A stretch of 64,000 bases of DNA from positions 434,001 through 498,000 of the forward strand of contig NZ_NHYL01000001.1 of the NCBI RefSeq assembly GCF_003288905.1. Reading direction: 5' to 3'. Below are positions 6,981 through 17,792 of the stretch, in pieces. Made by a program: the position numbers and the translations under genes. Below the pieces are notes generated by a model. The model worked only from the letters and a program-made list of their open reading frames with translations, was not told where the DNA came from and searched no databases. Within the stretch, counting starts at the first letter, position 1. Each line of letters opens with the position of its first letter. This DNA is from Helicobacter sp. 11-8110. GTDB taxonomy: Bacteria; Campylobacterota; Campylobacteria; Campylobacterales; Helicobacteraceae.

Positions 6981-8576
6981 TTATGCTAAGCCTTGTGAAG
7001 CAAGATATTCTTCATAACTTCCACGGAAATCCACCACCTCATTGTTTTCTTTAAATTCAATAATACGATTTGCAAACGCATCAATAAGCTCTCTATCGTG
7101 GCTAACACAAATCACATTGCCACTATACTTATAAAGCGCTTCACCCAAAGCAATAATCGCCTCCAAATCCAAATGGTTTGTTGGCTCATCGAGAACTAAA
7201 AAGTTTCCCCCCTCAAGCATTAATTTACTAAGCATAATGCGATGTTTCTCACCACCACTTAGCGATCCTACGCTTTTTTCTTGCTCTTCACCGCTAAATA
7301 GCATTCGCCCCAAGGCATTGCGAATCTCTGTAGCTTCTCTTTTTTTATCAAATCCACGCAAATATTCATAAAGCGTTTCTTCTCCTCCAATCACTTCGGT
7401 AGTATTTTGAGGGAAATATCCTCTCTCAATTGTTGCTCCCCATTTAATCACACCACTTTGAGGTTTGAGTTTTTCACAAATGAGATCACAAAAGGTGCTT
7501 TTTCCAATCCCATTTCTGCCAATTAAAGCAATTTTATCGCCGGGTAAAATATCAAGCGATAAATCCTTCAACACGCACAAATCACCATAGCTAAATTGAA
7601 GTTTCTCTATATTTAAGGCTTCATTACCAATTTGACGATTCACCCTAAAGACAATGCTTGGGTCTCTGCGACTAGAGACTTCTAGGGCTTGAATATCTAG
7701 CTTTTCTAGCTGTTTTTGACGGCTTGTAGCTTGTTTGGCTTTAGAAGCATTAGCTGAAAATCTTGCAATAAAAGATTCTAATTCCTCTTTTTCTTTGAGC
7801 TTTTTATTTCGCTCCATTTCTTGTTGTTTGGCAATCAAAGTTGATGCAATATACCAATCATCATAATTCCCACTAAATTCCCTAACATTTCTAAAATCTA
7901 AATCCAAAATATGAGTGCAAACACTATTCAAAAAATGCCTATCATGGCTAATAACCACTAAAGTCCCTTCGTGGCGTTTTAACTGCTCTTCAAGATAGCT
8001 AATGGCTCTTAAATCAAGATTGTTAGTTGGCTCATCTAAAAATAAAATGTCAGGCTTAGGGAATAAGACTTGCGCTAAAAGCACTTTAAACTTATCTCCA
8101 CCCGTGAGTGTTTTCATTAAATCATTGTGAATCTTAGCAGGAAATCCTAAGTCTTCTAAAATCTTTTCAATCTGCACATCATATTCATAAGTAGGATCTT
8201 CTTCAGCGCAGATAATCTCTAATTCACCTAAACGCTCATTAACCTCATCGCTAAAGTCTCCCGCTTCATAAAGCTTTTCTTTTTCTTTAATAGCTTCATA
8301 AAGGCGTTTATTTCCATAAAGCACACAATCTTTGATACTAAAATCCTCAAAAGCAAACTGATTTTGTCCCAAAACCCCGAGTCTAGTACCGGCATTAAAG
8401 GCAATATCCCCGCTACTAGGCTCAATTTCACCACTTAGAATCTTCAAAAAAGTAGATTTACCAGCACCATTAGCACCTATAAGCCCATAGCGCTTCCCTT
8501 TGTCTAGTTTTAAATTGACATTTTCAAATAATTTTTTAGTTGCATAATGCATTGAAAGTCCAGTAATTTGAACCAT
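6981..8576 (-). CDS. ABC-F family ATPase (YbiT/EttA type)
   Basis: 531 residues with two ABC domains and no membrane segments. First domain: GANGAGKST near 37, signature LTGGDKFKVLLAQ and FLDEPTNNLDL. Second domain: GRNGIGKST near 353, LSGGEKHRIMLSK and VLDEPTNHLDL. Between them is the charged linker typical of ABC-F proteins, which bind the ribosomal E site and modulate translation. The short terminal extension fits a housekeeping factor better than an antibiotic resistance ABC-F. The stop is nine bases before the adenylation gene, so the cassette may be transcribed from this promoter. The start is supported by AAGGATTTTTTT before the ATG. Confidence 0.9.
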   Translation of the reverse strand: MVQITGLSMHYATKKLFENVNLKLDKGKRYGLIGANGAGKSTFLKILSGEIEPSSGDIAFNAGTRLGVLGQNQFAFEDFSIKDCVLYGNKRLYEAIKEKEKLYEAGDFSDEVNERLGELEIICAEEDPTYEYDVQIEKILEDLGFPAKIHNDLMKTLTGGDKFKVLLAQVLFPKPDILFLDEPTNNLDLRAISYLEEQLKRHEGTLVVISHDRHFLNSVCTHILDLDFRNVREFSGNYDDWYIASTLIAKQQEMERNKKLKEKEELESFIARFSANASKAKQATSRQKQLEKLDIQALEVSSRRDPSIVFRVNRQIGNEALNIEKLQFSYGDLCVLKDLSLDILPGDKIALIGRNGIGKSTFCDLICEKLKPQSGVIKWGATIERGYFPQNTTEVIGGEETLYEYLRGFDKKREATEIRNALGRMLFSGEEQEKSVGSLSGGEKHRIMLSKLMLEGGNFLVLDEPTNHLDLEAIIALGEALYKYSGNVICVSHDRELIDAFANRIIEFKENNEVVDFRGSYEEYLASQGLA

Positions 8577-8605
8577 AAAAAAATCCTTAAATTTATTAGA
8601 ATAAA

Positions 8606-8611
8606 ATTATA
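8606..8611 (-). promoter_or_regulatory. -10 box for the ABC-F gene and probably the cassette behind it
   Basis: TATAAT on the reverse strand, about 30 bases before the ATG at 8576. It lies in the divergent 335-base gap 8577-8911. Apart from this box, the pst promoter at the right end and an ATTCAT/ATGAAT inverted repeat near 8770-8787, I see nothing else in that gap. Confidence 0.55.
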
Positions 8612-8829
8612 CTATTTATTTTTGATAGGAATAATTTCTCCTTTGCAATTTTACAAAATAATTTTAAAACTTCTTTGTTTGATAATATCTTTTAAAGCCT
8701 TAAAAATTAAAGCATTACCCTAATTACCTTTAATATGCAGATTGTTATTACGCAAAAACCATACAGGATATTCATTTGAGTATGAATGTTCATAAAAATA
8801 AATATAGATATTGTAGTATAAATCTTAAA

Positions 8830-8871
8830 CTTTACAAAATCTTTACATTCTTAAAAATTAGATTTTACAAT
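8830..8871 (+). promoter_or_regulatory. pst promoter with a Pho-box-like direct repeat
   Basis: CTTTACA occurs at 8830-8836 and again at 8841-8847, an exact 11-base period, with AAAA in the spacer. The second copy ends 18 bases before TACAAT (8866-8871), so the pair takes the place of a -35 box, the usual position of a PhoB-type activator site. From memory the C. jejuni PhosR box is GTTTCNAAAANGTTTC, with the same spacing and the same AAAA core. The PhosR homologue is encoded in the same operon. Confidence 0.6.
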
Positions 8872-8911
8872 ACTAGTTTATACTTCTAAATATTTTTATT
8901 TAGGAGTAAAA

Positions 8912-9739
8912 ATGAAAAAGCATTTATTAGGAGTATTGGTAAGCTGTGCACTAAGTGGTGTATTAATGGCGCAAAATATTTTTCCTATTTCAAGAGAAAT
9001 GGGTTCTGGGACAAGAGGAGCTTTTGTGGAGATTTTTGAAATTCATAAGGAAGTGAGAAATAAAAAAATCGATGCAACCACCAAAAAAGCAGAGATTACA
9101 AACTCAACAGGAGTGATGATAACAACTATTGCAAATTCTAAAAATTCCATTGGCTATATTTCCCTTGGTTCTCTAAATAACACAATTAAAGCTGTAAAAA
9201 TCAATGGGGTATCGCCTAGTGTGCAAAATATCAACAACAAAACATATGCAATCTCACGCCCTTTTAATGTTGTTACAAAGGCTATGAATCCTGTAATTGA
9301 AGATTTTTTGAAATATGCCCTTTCAAAAGAGACTAAAGGGATTGTAGAAAAAGCAGGATATATTTCAATAGCAAAAGATTCCTATACTAGCATAAAACCT
9401 AGTGGGAAAATCATCATTGCAGGTTCTAGCTCTGTAACACCATTGATGGAAAAGCTCAAAGAATCTTATGAAAAAATCAATCCAAATGCAGAAATCGAAA
9501 TCCAACAATCTGATTCAACCACAGGAGTAAATTCTGTAGTCGAGGGAATTGCAGATATTGGTATGGCTTCACGTGAGATTAAAAAAAGCGAGCTTAAAAA
9601 GGGGATTGACGCACAAGTTTTGGCTATTGATGGTCTAGCTGTGATTGTGAATAAGGAAAATCCGATTGATAATCTCAAAAAAGAAGAGGTGCAAAAAATA
9701 TTTTTAGGCGAAATTACTTCTTGGGGACAAATTAAATAA
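8912..9739 (+). CDS. pstS: Phosphate-binding protein PstS, circularly permuted domain order
   Basis: Periplasmic phosphate receptor of the Pst ABC importer. After a Sec signal (1-20, ending VLMAQ) the protein starts with what is normally the second half of PstS: SREMGSGTRGAF at 27-38, then GYISLGSLNN and PFNVVTKAMNPVIEDFLKYA. Only at residue 166 does the usual N-terminal half begin: GKIIIAGSSSVTPLMEKL, IQQSDSTTGVN, ADIGMASRE, and KIFLGEITSWGQI at the very end. Phosphate-binding loops of both lobes are present, so function is likely. No lipobox. Total length 275 is that of one ordinary PstS. The start has TTTAGGAGT upstream and the stop overlaps pstC by one base. Confidence 0.88.
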   Translation: MKKHLLGVLVSCALSGVLMAQNIFPISREMGSGTRGAFVEIFEIHKEVRNKKIDATTKKAEITNSTGVMITTIANSKNSIGYISLGSLNNTIKAVKINGVSPSVQNINNKTYAISRPFNVVTKAMNPVIEDFLKYALSKETKGIVEKAGYISIAKDSYTSIKPSGKIIIAGSSSVTPLMEKLKESYEKINPNAEIEIQQSDSTTGVNSVVEGIADIGMASREIKKSELKKGIDAQVLAIDGLAVIVNKENPIDNLKKEEVQKIFLGEITSWGQIK

Positions 9740-10587
9740 TGTATTTAAAAGAAAAGATTTTTAAAGGAGTTTTTGCCTTTTGTGCAATCATTTCTATTCT
9801 AGCAGTGGGAATGATTTGTTTGTTTTTGTTTGCTAATGCAATCCCCACAATCCATGAGATTGGATTTATTTATTTTGTTTTTGGAATGGATTGGTATCCA
9901 ACAGAGGAGATTTTTGGAATCTTCCCTATCATTATAGGGAGTTTTTATGTGACGGCTTTAGCAATCTTTATTGGAGTGCCTATAGGTGTTTTAAGTGCTA
10001 TTTATATCTCTGCATTTTGCCCCAGAACACTTAAGAAAATCATTATCCCAGCAGTAGAATTATTGGGCGCGATTCCTTCTGTTGTTTATGGATTTTTTGG
10101 ATTAGTTGTTATTGTTCCGATTTTGGCAAATATTTTTAGCGGGATTCCAGGCAAAAGTGTTTTGGCAGCTTCTATTATTTTGGCAATTATGATTCTCCCA
10201 ACGATTATTCTAGTCTCAAAAGCCGCTTTAGATTCTGTTCCAAAAAGTTATTGTGAGGGTGCATTAGCACTTGGTGCAAGCAAAGAGAGAAGCGTTTTTT
10301 TTGCTAGTCTTCCTGCTGCAAAAAGCGGAATCCTCTCATCGATTATTTTGGGTGTTGGGAGGGCTATTGGCGAGGCAATGGCAGTGATTATGGTTGCAGG
10401 TAACCAAGTGCAAATTCCAGAAAGTGTGCTTGATGGGGTTAGGACATTAACCACAAATATTGTGCTTGAAATGGGCTATGCAACAGATTTACACAAAGAA
10501 GTTTTAATAGCAAATGCGGTGGTTTTATTTGTGTTTATTTTATTAATCAATGCTTGTTTTAATGCACTAAAAAGGAAGACAAGATGA
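9739..10587 (+). CDS. pstC: Phosphate ABC transporter permease PstC
   Basis: Inner-membrane permease subunit, 282 residues with about six membrane helices. The cytoplasmic loop for ATPase contact reads EGALALGASKERSVFFASLPAAKSGI near 172-197, followed by GRAIGEAMAVIMVAGN, which identifies PstC rather than PstA. An aromatic loop (FGMDWYPTEEIFGIFP, 48-63) matches other PstC proteins. The start ATG overlaps the pstS stop (TAATG), and the stop overlaps pstA (ATGA). No oddities seen. Confidence 0.94.
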   Translation: MYLKEKIFKGVFAFCAIISILAVGMICLFLFANAIPTIHEIGFIYFVFGMDWYPTEEIFGIFPIIIGSFYVTALAIFIGVPIGVLSAIYISAFCPRTLKKIIIPAVELLGAIPSVVYGFFGLVVIVPILANIFSGIPGKSVLAASIILAIMILPTIILVSKAALDSVPKSYCEGALALGASKERSVFFASLPAAKSGILSSIILGVGRAIGEAMAVIMVAGNQVQIPESVLDGVRTLTTNIVLEMGYATDLHKEVLIANAVVLFVFILLINACFNALKRKTR

Positions 10588-11414
10588 AAAAATCCAAAAG
10601 AGTGGATTATCTCTCTATTTGTTTATCGTGGTTGCTTAAGATTTCAATATTTAGCGTTTTATTTGTATTTTTTATTTTAATAGGATTTATTTGTTATAAA
10701 GGCATTATGTATTTGTCTTGGGATCTTTTTGAATGGGAATACACTAGCACCAATATTTCTATGATGCCAGCAATTATCAATACGATTAATATGGTGCTTT
10801 TATCCTTGGTGCTTGCCTTACCTTTGGGAATTTTTGGAGCTATTTTTTTAAGCGAATATGGGAATAAAAAAAGCAAGATTTTAAACTTAGTGCGAATCGC
10901 TTCAGATACTTTAGTTGGGATTCCTAGCATCGTGTATGGACTTTTTGGGTATTTGGCATTTGTAATTTATTTTGGCTTTAGGACAAGTTTTTTAGCTGGA
11001 GTTTTGACCTTGTCTATTATGATTTTACCTTTGATTTTGCGAAGTTCTGAGGAAGCATTAAAAGGTGTTCCTATGAGTTTTAGGGAGGCAAGTTTTGCCC
11101 TAGGGGCAGATAAGCTTAGAGTAATTTTTGCCATTATCATCCCTGCAGCAATCCCAGGAATCTTAGCAGGTGTAATTTTAAGTATTGGCAGAATCGTAGG
11201 CGAGAGTGCAGCACTACTTTATACTTCAGGAAGTGTAGCAAAAGTCGCTGGAATTATGGAATCTGGGAGAACCTTGAGTGTGCATATGTATGCAATTTCA
11301 AGCGAAGGCCAACATATCAATCAAGCTTATAGCACGGCAATGGTTTTGATTTTAATTGTTCTTGTGATTAATGCACTATCAAATCTAATAGCTAAAAAAC
11401 TAACAAAGGGATAA
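10584..11414 (+). CDS. pstA: Phosphate ABC transporter permease PstA
   Basis: Second permease of the Pst importer, 276 residues, about six membrane helices. The coupling loop is [27 protein letters not shown] near 170-196, followed by [15 protein letters not shown], the PstA version of the motif. [20 protein letters not shown] near 109 is highly conserved. It starts inside the last codon of pstC and ends overlapping pstB by one base, so all four pst genes are translationally coupled. Confidence 0.94.
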   Translation: MKKSKRVDYLSICLSWLLKISIFSVLFVFFILIGFICYKGIMYLSWDLFEWEYTSTNISMMPAIINTINMVLLSLVLALPLGIFGAIFLSEYGNKKSKILNLVRIASDTLVGIPSIVYGLFGYLAFVIYFGFRTSFLAGVLTLSIMILPLILRSSEEALKGVPMSFREASFALGADKLRVIFAIIIPAAIPGILAGVILSIGRIVGESAALLYTSGSVAKVAGIMESGRTLSVHMYAISSEGQHINQAYSTAMVLILIVLVINALSNLIAKKLTKG

Positions 11415-12172
11415 TGATGAAAGAAGAATGTTTTGATATTAAAAAAATGAATTTATATTATGGGAATTTTTTAGCCCTAAAAAATATTAATATGCAAATC
11501 AATAAAGGGAAAGTTACGGCTTTTATTGGTCCTAGTGGTTGTGGAAAATCAACTTTTATTAAAAGTCTTAATCGTATGAATGATTTGATAGAGGATTGCA
11601 AGATTGAAGGAAAAATACTTTTTGATGGCAAAAATATTTATAAAGATTACGATGTTAATATCTTACGCAAACGCGTTGGAATGGTATTTCAAAAGCCAAA
11701 TCCCTTTCCGATGAGCATTTATGACAATATTACCTTTGGACCAAAAACACATGGGATTAAAAAAAAATCCAAGCTAGATGAAATCGTGGAGCAATCTTTA
11801 AAAGACGCAGCTTTATGGGACGATTTAAAAGACAGGCTTGATAAAAGTGCCTTAGAGCTTAGTGGAGGGCAGCAACAGAGGCTGTGTATTGCTAGGACAC
11901 TTGCGGTGAATCCGGAAGTTATTTTGATGGATGAGCCAACAAGTGCGTTAGATCCTATCTCAACTTTAAAGATTGAAGAACTAATTATGCGACTTAAAAA
12001 AGAATACACCATTATAATTGTTACACATAATATGCAGCAAGCAGCTAGAATCTCTGATAAAACAGCTTTTTTCTTGCTTGGCGAAGTGATAGAATATGAT
12101 GATACTAATAAGATTTTTAACAAACCAAAAAACAAAAAAACACAAGATTATGTAAGCGGAAGATTTGGATAA
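11414..12172 (+). CDS. pstB: Phosphate ABC transporter ATP-binding protein PstB
   Basis: 252-residue ATPase of the Pst importer. Walker [10 protein letters not shown] near 40, Q-loop [21 protein letters not shown], signature [15 protein letters not shown], Walker [14 protein letters not shown] and switch His in [11 protein letters not shown]. The [11 protein letters not shown] segment is characteristic of PstB. ATG codons at 11414 and 11417 are both possible starts; the first overlaps the pstA stop. No PhoU gene follows; the two-component genes come next after 41 bases. Confidence 0.96.
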   Translation: MMKEECFDIKKMNLYYGNFLALKNINMQINKGKVTAFIGPSGCGKSTFIKSLNRMNDLIEDCKIEGKILFDGKNIYKDYDVNILRKRVGMVFQKPNPFPMSIYDNITFGPKTHGIKKKSKLDEIVEQSLKDAALWDDLKDRLDKSALELSGGQQQRLCIARTLAVNPEVILMDEPTSALDPISTLKIEELIMRLKKEYTIIIVTHNMQQAARISDKTAFFLLGEVIEYDDTNKIFNKPKNKKTQDYVSGRFG

Positions 12173-12213
12173 TATGTTAAAATTTTGTTTTAAAAACAAG
12201 GTAAATAAAAGAG

Positions 12214-12882
12214 ATGATTTATGTGCTAGAAGATGATAATTCTATTTTGGAATTAGTTTTGTATGCGTTAAAATCCCAAAATTTGAAAGCTAAAGGATTT
12301 AGTGAGCCATTAGCATTACAAGAGGCTCTAAAACAAGAAATACCACAAATCCTGATTTTAGATGTAATGTTGCCTTGTATGAGTGGATTTGAAATCTTAA
12401 AAGAAATCAAAAAAAATAAAAATACAAAAGAGATTGCAGTTTTAATGCTTAGTGCTTTAAATGGTGAATTAGATAAAGTAAAAGGCTTGGATTTTGGTGC
12501 AGATGATTATATTACCAAGCCTTTTGGCATAATGGAGCTTCTAGCGAGAATTCGAGCTTTATTGCGCAGAAAAGAAAATGGCAAGGATGAAATTATTTTG
12601 GGGGATTTAGAATATTCTTATTCTAAACACAGCGTAAAACTAAAAGGTAAAAAAATTGTTTTAACCCTAAAGGAATTTGAGATTTTAGGATTATTACTTA
12701 AGAATATAGAACGCGCTTTTAGTCGAGATGAGATTCTAGAGATTTTGTGGGGGGATAGTTTTAGCTCGGAAAGTCGCAGAGTGGATATTCACATCAAAAC
12801 TTTGAGGCAAAAATTAGGGGATTGGGGGGATCATATCAAGACGATTCGTGGCTTGGGTTATCAATTCGTGCGGGAAGTTTAG
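12214..12882 (+). CDS. phosR: OmpR/PhoB-family response regulator, probable PhosR
   Basis: 222 residues: receiver domain with acidic pocket E6/D7/D8, phosphoacceptor D50 in ILDVMLP and K102 in YITKPFG, then a winged-helix DNA-binding domain (about 125-220) with LTLKEFEILGLLLKN, VDIHIKTLRQKLGD and IKTIRGLGYQF. Its place directly after pstSCAB and before a histidine kinase makes it the regulator of phosphate starvation, matching the C. jejuni PhosS/PhosR pair. The likely target is the direct repeat at 8830-8847. The symbol rests on context and homology of layout. There is no separate promoter seen in the 41-base gap after pstB. Confidence 0.88.
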   Translation: MIYVLEDDNSILELVLYALKSQNLKAKGFSEPLALQEALKQEIPQILILDVMLPCMSGFEILKEIKKNKNTKEIAVLMLSALNGELDKVKGLDFGADDYITKPFGIMELLARIRALLRRKENGKDEIILGDLEYSYSKHSVKLKGKKIVLTLKEFEILGLLLKNIERAFSRDEILEILWGDSFSSESRRVDIHIKTLRQKLGDWGDHIKTIRGLGYQFVREV

Positions 12883-12887
12883 ATTCT

Positions 12888-14585
12888 ATGCAAAAAAAGA
12901 TTTTTTACTCTATTTTTAGCACTTGTTTTTGTTTGCTTATTTTGGTGAATATCTTTTTTGTAATAGCTTTAGAACAATTTTTACAAAAAGAAATGTTTGT
13001 AGAGCTAGAAAGGCAAGCAAAAAAATTAGAGCCCTATTTACAAAAAGGATTACAAAAAGATTCGCGAATTTTCTTAGATTTTCTTGGAAAAAATCCTTAT
13101 CGTTTAAGTTTAATTGATATAAAAGGAAAAGTTTTATACGACAATCAAACTGATATTTTAAAAATGGATAACCACGCTAAGAGAGAAGAAATAAAACAAG
13201 CAATTCAAAATGGCATATCTAAGGAAATTCGCCATTCAAATACTTTAGGAGAAAAGACACTATATTTTGCACTTTTTTTAAAAGAACAGAATCTTGTTTT
13301 GCGTCTATCAAGCACACAAAGTTACATTATGGGATTATTAATAGAATTCGTGCCCTATTTTGTATTAGAAATTCTTATTTTACTTGTAGTTTTATATTTT
13401 TTAGCACATATTCTTACGAAAACAATTTTAAAACCAATTTTAGAGATTGATTTGGAACATTTGAATGAAGATTCTTTATATAGCGAATTACATAGCTTTG
13501 TTAAAAAAATTAAAACACAAAATAAAACTATCAAGAATCAATTCAAGCATCTACGCCAAAAGCAACAAGAAATGCTTTTATTAACAGAAAATATGAGTGA
13601 TGGCTTGATTTTACTCAATCGTTATGGAAACATTTTAAATACTAATAAAAGCGCACAAACTTATTTTACAAACCTTGAAAATATTAGTAGTATTTATCAA
13701 CTAGAAGATTCAAGATTTTTAAAAATGATTTTAGAATCTTTGAAAGAGTTTAAAAAAAGCAAAAACTTGGATAATCAAATTTTACAAATACAACTTGCAA
13801 AATACGAATGTGAAGTGGTAATTTCACCTGTTTTTTCAAAAAATAAAAAGCTTAAGGGTATGGTGATTGTTTTGCGAAATATCACAGAAAAAAAGCTTGC
13901 ACAAAATTTGCGTAAAGAATTCAGTGCGAATGTAACCCACGAACTTAAAACCCCACTTACTTCTATTTTAGCGAGTAGCGAGATGATTAAAAATCATTTG
14001 GTAGCTAAAGAAGATTTGATGGATTTTATTAATAGGATTGCTCTTGAATCCAAAAGACTCTTAGAGATGATTGATGAAATTCTAATGATTTCTTTTTTAG
14101 ATGAATGTAAAGAAGAATATTTTAAAAAAACCAAAATTAATCTAAAAAATATTGTGCTAAGCACAATCAAAAGATTACAATTTATCGCAAATAAAAATGA
14201 AATAAAGATACTCAGCAATCTTGAAGATTGTTATATTTTTGGAGTAAATGAGCTTTTAGAAAATTGTATTTTTAATCTCTGTGATAATGCTATTAAATAT
14301 AATAAAAGGGGAGGATTTGTAGAAATTATCTTACAAAATGAAGAAGATAAGATTTTGCTAAGCATCAAAGATAGTGGCATAGGAATCCCTGAGGAATATT
14401 TATCAAGAATTTTTGAGAGATTTTTTTGTGTAGATAAAAGTAGAAGCAAAAAAATTGGTGGGAGTGGGCTTGGGCTATCTATTGTCAAATCAGCCTTAAA
14501 ATACAATAATGCACAAATATCAGTCAAAAGTCAGATAGGTGTTGGAAGTGAGTTTATTGTATATTTCAAAAGAGAAGAAAATTGA
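12888..14585 (+). CDS. phosS: Sensor histidine kinase, probable PhosS
   Basis: 565-residue membrane kinase. The start is placed at ATG 12888, five bases after the phosR stop, because the protein then opens with MQKKIFYSIFSTCFCLLILVN, a membrane helix. A second helix lies near 153-180. Between them is a periplasmic domain of about 115 residues. Then come a linker, a PAS-like region (LTENMSDGLILLNRYGNI), the H-box SANVTHELKTPL, N-box NLCDNAIKYN, G1 DSGIGIPEEYL, F-box FERFF and G2 GSGLGLSIVK. All catalytic boxes are intact. It pairs with the regulator upstream and presumably senses phosphate status through Pst. Confidence 0.88.
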   Translation: MQKKIFYSIFSTCFCLLILVNIFFVIALEQFLQKEMFVELERQAKKLEPYLQKGLQKDSRIFLDFLGKNPYRLSLIDIKGKVLYDNQTDILKMDNHAKREEIKQAIQNGISKEIRHSNTLGEKTLYFALFLKEQNLVLRLSSTQSYIMGLLIEFVPYFVLEILILLVVLYFLAHILTKTILKPILEIDLEHLNEDSLYSELHSFVKKIKTQNKTIKNQFKHLRQKQQEMLLLTENMSDGLILLNRYGNILNTNKSAQTYFTNLENISSIYQLEDSRFLKMILESLKEFKKSKNLDNQILQIQLAKYECEVVISPVFSKNKKLKGMVIVLRNITEKKLAQNLRKEFSANVTHELKTPLTSILASSEMIKNHLVAKEDLMDFINRIALESKRLLEMIDEILMISFLDECKEEYFKKTKINLKNIVLSTIKRLQFIANKNEIKILSNLEDCYIFGVNELLENCIFNLCDNAIKYNKRGGFVEIILQNEEDKILLSIKDSGIGIPEEYLSRIFERFFCVDKSRSKKIGGSGLGLSIVKSALKYNNAQISVKSQIGVGSEFIVYFKREEN

Positions 14586-14668
14586 ATGATAAAAGCAAGA
14601 ATCTTAACTTTACCTCTTATTGCACAAGTAATCCATTCTGAAATAAAGATAAGTTTTGGAAAATAAAA

Positions 14669-14698
14669 GATTCTAGTCTATTAAAATAAACTAGAATC
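14669..14698. terminator. Hairpin between convergent phosS and guaB
   Basis: GATTCTAGT (14669-14677) and ACTAGAATC (14690-14698) are perfect nine-base arms with a 12-base AT-rich loop. It lies in the gap between two convergent genes and can serve both. No long T-run follows on either side, so strength is uncertain. Confidence 0.55.
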
Positions 14699-14706
14699 AC
14701 ACTAAA

Positions 14707-17510
<2,804 letters not shown>

Positions 17511-17597
17511 TTAATACTCCATGAATTTTAAAAAATTTTAGAATTATAAAAAAATATTTTTGATAAAAGGGTTAAAGTAGTAAAAAAATGAAGTTTT

Positions 17598-17709
17598 TTA
17601 AAACCCTTCTTAAGATACTTGCGGCACATAAGTATTTTGAAGGCTCTGCTGTGTTCCCACCCTGAAGCATTATTCAAAAAACCCATTGCACAAGTCTCAA
17701 AAAGGGCGA
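17598..17709 (-). ncRNA. ffs: Signal recognition particle RNA (4.5S type)
   Basis: The reverse strand carries the domain IV core TCAGG-GTG-GGAA-CAC-AGCAG: a GGAA tetraloop on a GUG/CAC stem flanked by the asymmetric internal loop that binds Ffh. The rest folds as one long rod: GAA..GCT with AGC..TTC, ACTTG with CAAGT, and TTTGAGA/TCTTAAG and CCCTT with AAGGG at the ends (3' arm at 17604-17610). A perfect TATAAT sits seven bases before the 5' end. Length about 110 nt is normal for the small bacterial SRP RNA. Ends are estimated to within a few bases. Confidence 0.88.
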
Positions 17710-17714
17710 CTGAA

Positions 17715-17720
17715 ATTATA
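17715..17720 (-). promoter_or_regulatory. -10 box of the SRP RNA gene
   Basis: TATAAT on the reverse strand, seven bases before the first paired base of the SRP rod. Upstream is an A/T-only run (about 17721-17740) such as often lies before strong Helicobacter promoters. Confidence 0.65.
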
Positions 17721-17792
17721 TTTATTTTTTTTAAAAAAAGCAAATTAATTTTCTCTAGGTGAAAGTTTTTTACTTTTTATTTTTTTTAATCC

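Noticed and set aside
11719-12135. 138-codon frame antisense to pstB
   Set aside because: Shadow of the pstB coding sequence; no start signals or recognisable motif.
17528-17743. 71-codon reverse-strand frame between gatA and the copper-type receptor
   Set aside because: It lies over the SRP RNA gene and its promoter, has no ribosome site and no protein-like composition.
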